64,000 nt of DNA from Epinephelus fuscoguttatus (GCF_011397635.1 NC_064755.1:36245059-36309058); one strand, 5' to 3'. Numbered from the stretch's first letter, positions 36,801 through 46,110 are shown. Numbers and translations: made by a program. Notes: generated from the letters alone by a model not told the origin.

Positions 36801-39800
36801 AACTTTATTAATCCACATGGGGAATTTAGGTCAGGGGGAAAGATAAGATAAAACTGTAACAGAAACGGAATAATAAAGCAATATTACTGAACTCTTAACA
36901 GCAGTATTTGAACATGAATAGTTTTGCAGTTAGATGTGCACAGGTATGAACATGCAGCTGACAATTATTACATGTTAAGTTGACTGTATTTATTTATTAA
37001 ACCCATATTTATTCAGGTAAGTCCCGCTGAGATCAACAGTCTCTTTTGAAAGGGCGTCCTGGCCAGGACAGCAGCACCCAAAAAGTTACACAACAAGAAC
37101 ATTTAAGATATACAGTAACATGGTGAAATATTAGAACACCTACGCACAATGACAAGAAGCAACTGACTCATTCATCCTTGTACTAATGAGAGCTTTAAAA
37201 ATAGGCGAGGTGGAGAGACCAATTCATGTAGTTTCTTTTTGAAGGTTATTCTAAGTGAGAGGAGCACAGCACATAAAAGCTTTCTTTCCCAACTCAGTCC
37301 GTGCATTAGGAACAGACAACAAAACTTGCGTGTTGAGATCTCAGACTGTAGCTACAGTCAGATCTCTGCTCAGTCAAAGTACAACTGTACAAAGGGGGTT
37401 TACTCAGTATGACTTCATGAATGAACAAATAACAGTGACTGAGCCTACATAAGGTCAAAGATGGCCAGCCAGCCCTGGAATAAAGTGTACAAACATAGTT
37501 TTATATTGTCCAAACTTTCTCAGTCATGTTTGTCAGGTCTTACTTTATTGTGTTACGTGTACATTTGTGTAGTGTTTTGTGCATATGTGTTAACAGCTCT
37601 CTTAAAAAGCGAGAGGTCCTGGTTAGATAAAGGTGAAATAGATACATGATACAGTATTTTGAATTTAGTGGACACAGAAGGAGCAACAAGACAGGTGCTG
37701 TGTTTCAAATTGCACCACTTCTTTTTACTTTGCCCTTACAAAGTTCATACTGTTACATGCACACAATTGGTACATACTTTGTCATAACATTGCAGTATGA
37801 ACTTTGACCCTACTGTTCATATATCCATTACCCTGGAGATAAAACTAAAACACATCCACTAAGCTTGCCAGAGACAGAGGTCTGCTACTTTGCAATTTTT
37901 TTAACTTTTAAGTTATAACTGCTTATATTGCAGATTTTAACATATACACAACAGTAAAATGACATATGTATTTCTCTGTCATTGTTATTTTCATAGTTAT
38001 GTCTTTTTCTATGGTTATTTTGTTCTCTTAAACAATTAATATTTCTATGATTACTATTCAGTGGCACAGTGGAACAATGGTTAGCATTGTTGCCACACAG
38101 CAAGAGGATTCCTGGTTCGAACCCAGGGTGTGGGAGCCCTTATGTGTGGCGTGGGTTTTCTCTGGGTACTCCAGCTTCCTCCCACAGTCCAAAGACATGC
38201 AGGCTGGGTTTATGGGTGACTCTAAATTACCGTATATTTCCAAATAGTCGCCCAGTGGCAAATAGCCGCCGGGCACCTAATAGCCGCCGGGGTTTGACCC
38301 CATTTTGCGTATTAAACGCCGGTCCGATTAAACGCCCATGGGAAATACAGCTTCTACAGGCTTGCCATAGCTTACTGTCAGGACTCAGGGACCAGAATTC
38401 GGGATGGCGGACCATCGGAATGGTGATATTTTGGTGTGGCGGCCTGTAACTGTTGGTTAACCCTTTGAAACCTGGAGCGACATCACTTTTCTTGTGATGG
38501 TTTCAAACGCCTTTCACAAGTATTTATACCTTTGAACCCTGAGCTAATTGGTGTGATTTCTTTCAAAAACATGGGAAAGAAGGTAATGAGCGACTTGGTA
38601 AGAAATGTAAAAAAATTGATTTAGATTTTTTTTTTTAAACTATCTTCTGACTTTTTTATTATTATTACATTTTGAAATTATGTTAAAGAGTTATTAGGAT
38701 TTTTATGCACTCTTTCCATGTAATTTCCTTGTTTTTTTAATTTTCTTTCTTTCTTTTTTAGTTTTTTTATTTTCTTTACTGATTTTCTTGTTTTTAATTT
38801 TCTCTTTTTACTAATTTCTCGCAATTTTTTGTGTCACTTCTTCTGTTGTCGGTCATTGCCATCTTCCCACATTTTTAAAAGAAATCAAGTCAATTTGCTT
38901 AAGTTTCAAAGGGTTAAATGGCCCGTTCGGTTGGTATTCAAATAACTGGGGCTTTACAGGTATAATGCAATAGCCCCACCCAGCGGTGAAACCCGTGTAC
39001 ACGTGTACACGAAAAAATGACCCACTCTAAATGTTAAGAGATTTTTGTACACAAACTCACCCCTACATGATACAGTATTTTTGCACTAAAAACATACTGG
39101 ACAGGAACTCTAACCAAATAACAGCCTGGTGCAGGTTGGTGCAAAAAAAAAAAAAAAAAAAAGTAAAAGCCTTGAGCAAATAGCCGCCTGGTTCTTTTAA
39201 ACGCCTGGGGTCAAAATCGATTTTGTGAAATAAACACCTGGGCTACTATTTGGAAAAATATGGTATCCATCGGTGTGAATGTGCGCATGAATGGTTGTTT
39301 GTCTCTATGTGTCAGCCCTGTGATAGTCTGGTGACCTGTCCAGGGTGTACCCCGCCACACACCCAGTGTCATGGAGCCCATCCCAGCTGACACTGGGGTA
39401 CACAAAACCACAAATGTGAACCTCATGGTGGCACAAGAGAAGTGAAGTTTTTTAGGAGTCATTATCTGGGTATCACGGATATATGTGCCAAAGGTCATAG
39501 TAATCCACCAATAAGCTGTCAAGGCATTTCCCCGAAGCCAAAACTACCAACCTGTTGGTGCACTAGTGGAAAACGTAAGTGGATCACCAAAGTCTTCAGG
39601 GTTCTTCCTCAGGAGTCCATGAATGTCTGTACAGAATTTTGTGGCAGGCAGTCGAGTAGTTGTTTCAGTATTTTAGTTTTCAGGACCAAAGTGGTGGACT
39701 GACTGACAGCCAGACTGTGGATATAAAACTGATATAAACACATCTACTGTATGACAACATCATTAAAATCTTCCTGCAGTATAAAAGGTGCATTTTAAAT

Positions 39801-40228
39801 GCATGGATCAGTCAAGCACTCAGCAACTGCTCTTACACTCGTGGCTGTTTACAAAATGAGCCAAATAGTAATAAAATAAAATGTGCGTAAAAGGTGATGA
39901 GGTTAAAATGCCAAAAACAATACAAGTACTAATTGGTGTTGTTAAACATGCCCATTTAACGGATTCTAGAAAGATCTGGATGAAACAGTCTGTAAAGAAG
40001 CTGCTGAGTCATTCTTACACAGCAGTTTGTGTAACGCTGTACTGCTGTTTGCAGGAACTCTCTCTGAGGGTGACAGTGGCAGAGGCCACAGACGACGGCC
40101 GGGGCGAGAACCTCGGCCATGTGATCATCGGCCCTGAAGCCAGCGGGATGGGGATCACCCACTGGAACCAGATGCTGGCCACTCTGAGGAAGCCCGTGTC
40201 CATGTGGCACCCTCTGCGCAGGATCTAG
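21832..40228 (+). CDS. syt12: synaptotagmin-12, complete coding sequence in 7 exons
   Basis: Joined exons 21832-21877, 22587-22780, 23934-24338, 33086-33301, 35964-36084, 36625-36758 and 40055-40228 give 1290 nt, i.e. 429 residues (human SYT12 is about 421). All introns are GT-AG and all phases match. Layout: short N-terminus; one membrane segment at about residues 23-44 (GWEVGIYLVGFFVLL...) followed by Trp/Lys-rich WKLWK; the family block PSPFPNFDYRYLQEKYG; a Ser-rich linker; C2A at about 155-280; C2B at about 290-425. The linker has RKPS at 96-99, resembling the PKA site reported for mammalian Syt12. The acidic Ca2+ ligands of Syt1 are largely replaced, as expected of this Ca2+-independent member. 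Known family role: vesicle-associated protein implicated in spontaneous release and presynaptic plasticity. The start has a good context (caccATG), and the next residues end in YHLSV as in mammals. Identification is by recalled similarity, not a search. Confidence 0.95.
22587..22780 (+). CDS. syt12: syt12 coding exon 2 (membrane segment)
   Basis: Acceptor tgtttcag at 22586; donor AAAAG|GTACAT at 22781. It encodes residues 16-80: the transmembrane helix, the basic stop-transfer WKLWK and the conserved FPNFDYRYLQEKYG block. It starts in phase 1 with the previous exon and ends in phase 0. Confidence 0.93.
22803..23233. mobile_element. hAT-like MITE in syt12
   Basis: Inverted ends ttagggtgctttcacacct and the complement of gaggtctgaaagcaccctta. 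These ends are typical of a common teleost hAT-type MITE. It lies just after coding exon 2. No coding content. Confidence 0.7.
23876..23893. repeat. short telomere-like repeat
   Basis: About two and a half CCTAAC/CCCTAA units lie 40 bases before the acceptor of syt12 coding exon 3. Confidence 0.6.
23934..24338 (+). CDS. syt12: syt12 coding exon 3 (linker and start of C2A)
   Basis: 405 nt encode residues 81-215, starting RVAANNHRR and ending INVGVTR. The acceptor, ctccctgaag at 23933, is not a classic CAG, but phase and homology (human has KRV here) support it. The donor is AGG|GTAAGA at 24339. The exon is clearly GC-richer than the surrounding intron. It holds the Ser-rich linker (RKPSLAL, DSLSSISSIANNFG) and the first C2A strands (GQLEVTLEFEP, GKDLLEKEE). 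An open frame continues upstream into the intron from an ATG at 23898; that is not the real start. Confidence 0.92.
24339..26034. other. syt12 intron after coding exon 3, no gene seen
   Basis: Short CA-rich and GAAA-rich tracts at about 25375-25390 and 25700-25720. No exon-like ORF. Confidence 0.45.
26081..27295 (+). mobile_element. long-TIR TTAA element carrying a P2X7-C-like ORF
   Basis: Arms of about 380-400 bp: left 26085-26485, right about 26926-27295. Their matching phrases are cacgtttacatgtcgttttc, gcgccccggctgtat and aggcacggtatgagatcgct with complements. TTAA at 26081-26084 marks the left edge. The last roughly 25 bases of the right arm are missing, replaced directly by the host repeat at ggttggcatg. 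A small ORF pair lies between the arms. Confidence 0.8.
26559..26868 (+). pseudogene. acidic, Cys-rich P2X7-C-terminus-like ORF, frameshifted
   Basis: The first frame starts at 26559: MADFLPDFDFVEEEFDFAEF, then EPEYTDEELREIEERRRE. It shifts at a GAGAGA run near 26690-26703. The second frame continues to a stop at 26866-26868 with WWCTCGCCAPVPTEEECLCC and KEWERLQ. The cysteine pattern CxCxxC...CxCC resembles the zinc-binding C-terminal region of P2X7 receptors, also seen in many fish transposon copies. Start, stop and both domains remain; only the frameshift breaks it. Function in the element unknown. Confidence 0.65.
27706..30784. other. syt12 intron segment, no gene seen
   Basis: Holds an (AAT)n tract at about 29785-29800 and a pyrimidine-rich stretch at 29860-30130 that opens long false ORFs. 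No exon supported. Confidence 0.45.
30785..31165. repeat. tandem array of roughly 60 bp units
   Basis: About six imperfect units share catggcacgatcccngctgg, aaaaacaaggatgtctc and taacatccgcttttcatgg. The two best units, at about 31010-31105, are nearly identical. A decayed relative is at 3260-3425. Confidence 0.85.
31845..31940 (-). repeat. retroelement tail fragment
   Basis: Contains ttcacctttattgtcaagaa and acaacaaaatgcacatgg, a frequent teleost retroelement 3' end phrase. Confidence 0.45.
31941..33085. other. syt12 intron segment, no gene seen
   Basis: A-rich (32040-32054) and G-rich (32440-32530) low-complexity tracts. The acceptor of syt12 coding exon 4 ends it. Confidence 0.45.
33086..33301 (+). 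CDS. syt12: syt12 coding exon 4 (rest of C2A)
   Basis: Acceptor ctctctcag at 33085; donor AAG|GTGAGT at 33302. 216 nt, phase 0 at both ends, residues 216-287: VQTNAFTVIFDEHFSIPM through WLYLQDVNK. It matches the Syt12 C2A end, where FGIDADERN replaces the Ca2+-binding loop 3 of Syt1. Confidence 0.95.
34112..34678. mobile_element. TIR element, uninterrupted copy
   Basis: Bounded by tttcacttcgaagttgttga and the complement of tgatgaggtcggagtgag. The body matches 27296-27705 phrase by phrase (ggtggatgggtccaacaa, cctaaacncacacatg). It is the reference for the interrupted copy. Confidence 0.75.
34845..35040 (+). mobile_element. 3' end of a non-LTR retrotransposon
   Basis: Plus-strand reading gives TGRRRRGRPRKCWRDYIPRL and AWEHLGARKRSWGEGCLE, the familiar GRPRxRWRDYI...LAWExLG ending of teleost LINE ORF2 proteins, followed by short ATGAATGA-like repeats. 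It is 5' truncated and shifted in frame (a second frame reads VAGERDVWNTLLSLLPP). Confidence 0.75.
35964..36084 (+). CDS. syt12: syt12 coding exon 5 (start of C2B)
   Basis: Acceptor ctccgcag at 35963; donor GCAG|GTCAGG at 36085, phase 1 at the end. It encodes AVDAVGEILLSLSYLPTAER and the strand LTVVVAKCKNLVWTNSKNTA. This stretch is nearly the same as mammalian SYT12. The Asp of Syt1 C2B loop 1 (KNLKKMD) is Asn here. Confidence 0.95.
36085..36624. other. short syt12 intron, no element seen
   Basis: The 540 bp intron between coding exons 5 and 6, with a GT-rich tract at about 36531-36565. Confidence 0.6.
36625..36758 (+). CDS. syt12: syt12 coding exon 6 (C2B core)
   Basis: Acceptor gtcatcag at 36624; donor CTGCAG|GTGAGA at 36759. 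It encodes DPFVKVYLLQDGRKISKKKT, then KRDDTNPIFNEAMIFSVP and IVLQ. It includes the Lys-rich polybasic strand typical of C2B domains. Confidence 0.95.
36985..37640. repeat. dispersed repeat (retroelement-like)
   Basis: Begins near atttattcaggtaagtcccg and ctgagatcaacagtctcttt, a phrase set seen in many teleost introns. No ORF of note. Confidence 0.5.
38230..39263. mobile_element. TA-duplicating MITE inserted in the SINE-like repeat
   Basis: Terminal inverted repeats ccgtatatttccaaatag and the complement of ctatttggaaaaatatgg; TA at 38228-38229 and 39264-39265. Length 1034 bp. The TA duplication suggests the Tc1/mariner class. It holds T-rich and A20 tracts and a further nested element. Confidence 0.82.
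38457..38917. mobile_element. innermost nested MITE
   Basis: Ends ttaaccctttgaaacctg and the complement of aagtttcaaagggttaa form an inverted pair inside the previous element. The interior is very T-rich. Confidence 0.7.
39413..40054. other. end of last syt12 intron
   Basis: No element with clear ends. Confidence 0.45.
40055..40228 (+). CDS. syt12: syt12 coding exon 7 (C2B end and stop)
   Basis: Acceptor gctgtttgcag at 40054. It encodes ELSLRVTVAEATDDGRGENL, then GHVIIGPEASGMGITHWNQM and RKPVSMWHPLRRI, with TAG at 40226-40228. The WHxLRR ending is the conserved synaptotagmin C-terminus. Confidence 0.95.
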   Translation, partial: ELSLRVTVAEATDDGRGENLGHVIIGPEASGMGITHWNQMLATLRKPVSMWHPLRRI

Positions 40229-40552
40229 CTCTCTTTGCCCTCGTGCAAACCCAACCTGTTTCAAGTAAAACACTCGCTTCTTCACCTTCCTTTCACCTCT
40301 CCCCTTATTTGGTGCCATGCTCAGATCTGTTTTAAGTAAGATAAGAGTTTTTGGCACACAGGAGGATTCTGTGTGGAGTATGTGTCGCTCTGCTGGTGTG
40401 TAAGCAATTGGAGTAAACAACACCTTCTCTTCATGTAAGGGGGAGGAATCTGAAAAGCCAGTGTTTGACTCTGAACAGGGTGTTTTTATTGATCCATGGA
40501 TCGATTATACGCTTAAATCCTGTCCTTAGTATTTGGCTTCATTCTGGCTTGG

Positions 40553-41600
40553 TTGCATTGTGTGTGTGAGGGTGGAAGGAGCAGTGCATTTCCAAAATTA
40601 CCCAAATTACACACTGAAAGTAATGATGAGTTTTCGAATGGCTCACCTTCTACGTCCTTACCTTGTCCCCTTGGCTTGAGAATTGTGCTAAATCCCGATT
40701 CTCCACAGGAGAAGACATGGATATGTGGATACCCTTTCCTGTCTCAAAAGTCTCTGGTGCATTGTATGAGGGTGGAAGGGGCAACACATATCCCAAATAA
40801 CCCAAATTACACACTGAAAGTTACTGATGAGTTTTCAATTGGTGTCCATCCTGCGTTCTTACCTTGTCCCCTTGGACATGAATATGTGGATAGTTTTCCC
40901 CTGACAGCAGAGGGGATATGGATTTGTGGATGGTTTTCCCTTCTAAGTAGTCTCGGGTACATTATGCATGAGGGTGGAAGGATATATCCCAAATTACCCA
41001 AATTATACACTAAAAGTAATGAGTTTTTAAAATGGTTTACTTCCTACATCCTTACGTTGTCCCCTTTGCTTGAGAACTGGCCAGAACCCAGAGTCTCCAT
41101 GACAGCAAAGGAGACGTGAATAGTTTTTCCCTTCTCAAAAGTCACGGATGTATTGTGTATGAGGATGGAGCACGACATATCCCAAATTACCCAAATTATA
41201 CACTGAAAGTAACAGTGAATTCTCAATTGGGGTCCACTCTGCGTCCTTTTTTTTTTTTTTTTTTCTCTCACTGAAATCAACTGATAAGTTTTAAAATGGT
41301 GTCCGTCCCATGTTCTCACCTTGTCCCCTTGGATTCAGAATTGTGCTGAGTCCCAGTTCTCAATAACAGCAGAGGGGAGATGAGTATGTGGATAGTTTTT
41401 CCCTTATTTCTCAGATGCATACTTCGTGTGGGTGGAAGGAGCAGTGCATATCCCAAATTACCCAAATTACACACTGGAAGTAATGAGTTTTCAAACAGTG
41501 TGCATCCTACGTCCTTACCTTGTCCCCTTGGCTTGAGAATTCTCCTGAATGCCGATTCCCAACAAGAGGACACGTGAATACTTTTTCACTGTCTCAAAAG
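40553..41600. repeat. tandem array of roughly 190 bp units after the syt12 stop
   Basis: Five units, each with cccaaattacccaaattaca, then actgaaagtaatgagtttt, then ccttaccttgtccccttgg. The cccaaattac phrase recurs at about 40610, 40801, 40988, 41181 and 41470. The last interval is longer because of a T-tract insertion near 41248-41264. Confidence 0.88.
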
Positions 41601-42995
41601 TCTTGAACAGAAAATTCAATTGGGCTTCTATGTGAATTTTAATTAACGAAAGGAGCCCAGCCTCAGCAGGCGTAACCCCCCCCTCTCTGCATGGTGCCTA
41701 CTCTGGTTGTAGCCTGTTCTAGCTGTCTAGAGAATGACCGACTGGACGGAGGGGTGATATCGCCTCTCTTTCAGGAAAACACTCATTTGTCTTTTCAAAC
41801 CAGTCATCGATTGCACCTACTTGATTGATTTCGTAGCGGTTTTAGAGCAGAGTTGAGTTAGCTCTATTGGATTTGCTTGTGTAATTTGTTAACAGTGAGA
41901 GTGACAAATAATAGAGGTTTTCAGTATTTATTGTGCTTTTGAAAAGAAAAAAATCCAGGGACTCTTATCCAGGTGAAATAATTGTAATTTGTAGCAGTTG
42001 TTACAGGGTGGCCAAATCAGATGTAATCAGCATATAAATACCACATTACATTGTTCTATTTTTACCATGATTAATGCAATACAAGTTGCATAGGCATATT
42101 TAACAGTGTAAATAGTGTACTACAACATTCTGGTCATTGTCATTTTTTTCCTCCAAATTTTGGGTGCAAATCATGTTTTTCATAGTATTACACTTTAATA
42201 AACATCAGACTCCAACCTCACTTACAGAACACTATATTTAACACAAATGTCATTGCTGATCAGTGAATTATTATCAAAACACCTCTGGGAATTTAACTTG
42301 TGATGTAAAGTATACTAACCCCTTTAAATGGGTTTACAGTTCTTTTTGTCTTAGAGGAAACACCTTGATATTCTGAATTAATCCGTAGTTGTTTTTCACC
42401 AGGCACTTGTCACACTCATTTTAGCATTTGTCATCAATTAAGATACCTGCAAACTTTGTGTTAGCACTGAGGGCGTTCCTGGTGAAAGTACGTGGAGCTA
42501 CTCTGCAGCTTGACACCTGAATATTGCTTCATGGGTAAAATGAAGATGTGACAGGGGTCTCGTAACCGTCAGAATGTCAAGGTGGCTTTTTATCTGTCTG
42601 AGATATTCTCTACAACATTGTGCAATAGTGCTGTTTTGTTGTAACTTTTGAATGTGAATTATCATGTGAAATATCTGCTAACTCAAGTATCATCAGCCTT
42701 ACGCACTGTTGTGATTTTCCTTTCGATCAAGCGGGACCTAGTCTGTGTTTTCGGTCGAGTTCTGATCGCATTCCTCACCTCACTTTGAAAATCAATCCAA
42801 AAATAACACACCCGTGGTCATATAATAGACAATATTTCCTACTGTGCCAAATAATGAAGCAATATTTTCATTTACAATCAGCATTTGCATTTGATTCAAC
42901 AAAGCTGTAGCCTACATTCGACCATGCATGAAGTTATTTAGCACTTGATGTGAATGTGCCTCAAGAATACAGTGTATTGTGTGAATGCTGTTTGA

Positions 42996-43001
42996 AATAA
43001 A
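42996..43001 (+). terminator. syt12: candidate poly(A) signal AATAAA
   Basis: The most convincing of the hexamers after the syt12 stop: tgaaataaaagcaattcaac followed by a GT-rich element. Beyond about 43040 the sequence turns into known dispersed repeats. Confidence 0.45.
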
Positions 43002-43039
43002 AGCAATTCAACAGTAATGGTCTGACCACGTGTGTATCT

Positions 43040-43360
43040 TGCATAGACTGTAAAAATAATGGACGTAGCAACCGTGACATCACCCATTGTTTTGTGGACT
43101 GCCGTCGCCATCTTGGATTTCTGGAGTCAGAGATACAAATGTTTGCAAACCTGTGGGAATGGCGTGTAGGCCTGGAAACTCCAGAGACCCCAAAGATGTT
43201 TGGAGATATCACTGTGTTCAAACGGGGTCATGGTCGAGTTCAAGAGAAGAGTCTTTATGTTGTTGGTATTCACGACCTCATAAGTGGAAATTTTCACAGA
43301 GCTCCAGATTCGTGTTCACGACCTCCCATGACGTAAGCACGAGCTCACGAGTTCCATTTG
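43040..43360. repeat. dispersed fish repeat
   Basis: Contains atagactgtaaaaataatgg and cgtgacatcacccattg, recognisable as a common teleost repeat. Confidence 0.55.
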
Positions 43361-43379
43361 AACGCAGCATATACAGTAC

Positions 43380-44396
43380 AGCGGTGGAAGGTCTGTTCAG
43401 TACAAGTACTTTGTTACAAGTAATGGTCCTGCATTCAAACTTTTACTTAAGTAATTGGCTACTTAAAGTACCAAATTTTAAGGCATTCATTATGTCCACA
43501 TCACTTTAATGTTGCAGCTGGTACAAGTGGACCTAATTTGACTTGTTTCATGTATATGGTAGGTATATTAATATGCCATAATCCATTAGTTTATTTATAT
43601 TTTGAATGAATAATCTAAATCTGCAATGTAATTAGTAGCCCAATTAAAGCCATTAAATAAATGTAGTGGAGTAAAAGGTACAGTATTTGCATTCAAAATG
43701 TGGTGGAGTAGAACTATAATGTAGCGTAACATAATGATACTAAGGTGCAAGTATCTGAAAATTTTATTTCTAAAAGGAGACGTCTTCAGTATCAGGACTC
43801 ACCTTAAAGAATAACTTTGGCATTTGTCAATTATTTCCTCATGTAAATTGATCAAAGAGACTGATGTTAAGAACAATTTTTGAAACTGTTCCGGATATTT
43901 CAAGGCGACAACAACCACACCAGATCAAGTGAAAGGTAACCAGACACTGAAGACATTTACAATAACAGTCTGAGTCGCTCTGTGTCAAAAAATAACCACT
44001 TTTAATGGACATAAAGTGACAATGTTCAGTTGCCCCATCTGCCTCCATTGCAGCTTGTTCTGCGGCTGCCGGTCACTGCCGGCTCCCTCAGTACTGGACC
44101 AATTTAAAAAATTGTTCTTCACATCAGTCTCTTCGATCCATTTACACGAGGAAATAGCATCCAGGTTGAAAAATGCCCAAGTTATCCTTTAAGCTGAGTC
44201 CTGCTTTATTACCTGATATTGAAGACATCCCCTTTAAAAACAGAAGTCTGAGGTACTTGCACTTTACATCGGTATCATTATGTTATGCTATGTTATGCTT
44301 TTACTCCACTACATTTTGGAGGCAAATACTGTATCTTTTACTCCACAAAATGTATTTGGTGTTGCTAAATGGGCTACTAATTACATTGCAGATTTT
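43380..44396. mobile_element. MITE-like repeat split by a nested foldback element
   Basis: The left part (43380-43800) has gcattcaaacttttacttaa. The right part (44195-44396) has ttttactccactacattttg. These are the two halves of a frequent teleost MITE, separated by the element at 43804-44192. Confidence 0.5.
43804..44192. mobile_element. TTAA-flanked foldback MITE
   Basis: Inverted arms: agaataactttggcatttg (43808) against the complement of aaatgcccaagttatcct (to 44188), continuing through catcagtctcttcgat-like phrases. TTAA at 43804-43807 and 44189-44192. Confidence 0.8.
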
Positions 44397-44446
44397 ACAG
44401 AGAGAAATGGGGTCCATGTTGAAAAACACCAAAAACACCAAAGTTA

Positions 44447-44966
44447 TGCTTTAAGGCAGGCCTGTCAAACTCATTTTAGTTCAGGGGCCACATACAGCCG
44501 AGTTTGATCTCCAGTGGGCCGGACCAGTAAAACCATTACATAATAACCTATAAATAACAACACTTTTAAATTTTCCCCCTCATTTCCACAACAAATAATG
44601 ATCAGCCTGCAATATCCTCAGAAAAATATGTGCAAATTCAACAGTATGTCTCACATTTTTCCCACATTCAGTCAGTCTACCACTCACTTTCATTACATGT
44701 ACATTTTTTAAAATAATTTTCCACTAAAGTGGGAGCTATGGAAGAAGCAGGTTAAGTCGTCCCTTGTCTTATAAACCATTTACAGTCTAAAGTTGTGTCA
44801 GTGCCTCAGCAGCAGGGTTCCACCAATATAGTTTTAAGACAGAAGTGTGATACAGATTCTTTTGTACTGAAGCTACTGGTTGATAATATTTCACAGGTGC
44901 ATCAATAATAGATGTGTAAAGTCATCCAGTGGGCCGGATTGGACCCTTTGGACCCTGCTTTAAGGC
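44447..44966. mobile_element. dispersed element with perfect 11 bp flanking duplication
   Basis: TGCTTTAAGGC at 44447-44457 and again at 44956-44966 brackets an element starting aggcctgtcaaactcatttt and including tcaggggccacatacagcc. It is a familiar high-copy teleost repeat. The perfect direct repeats mark an insertion. Confidence 0.75.
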
Positions 44967-45118
44967 CTTTATCATATCAGTGTATATTGCGCTTTAACAT
45001 TGGTAGATTGTAACGACAGTAGTACATGTTTCAAGTGCTTTACTGAAAACTCTTGCACGTTGAAACAAAATGAGCCAAAGCAACGTACAAACAAACATAC
45101 TGCATTATGTAAACACAA

Positions 45119-46110
45119 CAGACTGTCTATGGCAAGCCGTTTTAACATTTAATCGCTAAGTTTGACTATCCGGAATTACCATTATAGATATCAACAATGT
45201 CATTTTGACTAGTGGTAATGTCATTGTGACTAGCATGAATTTTAATTGAAGATATCTATAACGTCACTCTGACTCGTCAAAACTGAATTACAGATATCTA
45301 TAACGTCACTCTGACTAGTCAAAACTGAATTACAGATATCTATAACGTCACTCTGACTAGTCAAAACTGAATTACAGATATCTATAACGTCACTCTGACT
45401 CGTCAAAACTGAATTGCAGATATCTATAACGTCATTCTGACTAGTCAATACTACAGTTACAGATATCTGTAATTCAGTTTTGACTAGTAAGATTCAAACT
45501 ATTTTTGCCATTCATGTGTATGGGGTTTGTCATTATAGATATCTCCAATTACATTATGACTATCTATAATTTCAGTTTGAGATATCTACAACGTCATTTT
45601 GACTAGTCATAATTCGAATGCAAGATATCTACAACGTCATTTTGACTAGTCATAATTCAGTTGCGGATATCTACAACGTCATTCTGACTATCTGAAACTC
45701 AATTCAAGATATCTAGAAAGGACCATGTAGATATCTTCAATTGATGATAATTAAAGATATCTTGAACTTGAATTATGACTAGTCAAAATTAAATTGTCGA
45801 TATCTCAAACTGGAATTACAGATATCTACAATTCAGTTGCAGATATCCGCAATAACAATTGTAGATATCCGCAACTACATTGGAGATATCTATAATGACA
45901 AACCCCATACACATGAATGGCAAAAACAGTTTGAATCTTACTAGTCAAAACTGAATTACAGATATCTGTAATTAGAGTTTTGACTAGTCAAAATCTAATT
46001 ACAGGTATCTTGAATAAGAGTTTTTACTTGGCAAAATTATGTTGCAGATATCAGTAATGAATATCCAGTCTAGCTATTAAATGTTAAAACACCTTGCCAT
46101 AGACTGTCTG
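45119..46110. mobile_element. foldback element filled with GATATC palindromes
   Basis: Outer inverted ends: gactgtctatggcaag (45121) against the complement of cttgccatagactgtc. An inner inverted pair of about 62 bp lies at 45482-45544 and 45887-45949 (around catgtgtatggggtttgtca and its complement). The body repeats GATATC and GACTAGTC, both perfect palindromes. It ends about 200 bp before the cat start codon. No real ORF. Confidence 0.85.
45251..45460. repeat. 42 bp tandem repeat, 5 units
   Basis: Units start gatatctataacgtcactct at 45251, 45293, 45335, 45377 and 45419, each exactly 42 bp. Because 42 is a multiple of 3, the minus strand reads as a 14-residue repeat (SQSDVIDICNSVLT); this is a by-product. 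Confidence 0.93.

Larger units (their letters stand above)
38053..39412 (+). repeat. tRNA-derived SINE-like repeat, split by an insertion
   Basis: The head has an A-box-like stretch (gtggcacagtggaacaatgg) and a B-box-like ggttcgaaccc, followed by cctcccacagtccaaagaca. The sequence stops at 38227 (ctctaaat) and resumes at 39266 (tccatcggtgtgaatgtg), running through gtccagggtgtaccccgcc. It is a very common teleost repeat and not a functional tRNA. Confidence 0.8.
40229..43020 (+). other. syt12: probable syt12 3' UTR
   Basis: There is no splice donor or ORF to suggest further coding. AATAAA hexamers occur at 42197-42202 and 42996-43001; the second is followed by a GT-rich stretch (cgtgtgtatctt) about 30 bases on. 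The stretch contains the roughly 190 bp array at 40553-41600. The exact end is uncertain, and an earlier, non-canonical poly(A) site is possible. Confidence 0.5.

Noticed and set aside
38053..38130. tRNA gene
   Set aside because: A- and B-box-like stretches exist, but there is no cloverleaf and the sequence continues into a common SINE-like repeat.
45242..45448. Minus-strand ORF with 14-residue repeats
   Set aside because: Explained wholly by a 42 bp tandem repeat inside a foldback element.
45251..45460. CRISPR-like array
   Set aside because: There are no unique spacers; units are contiguous 42 bp tandem repeats in animal DNA.
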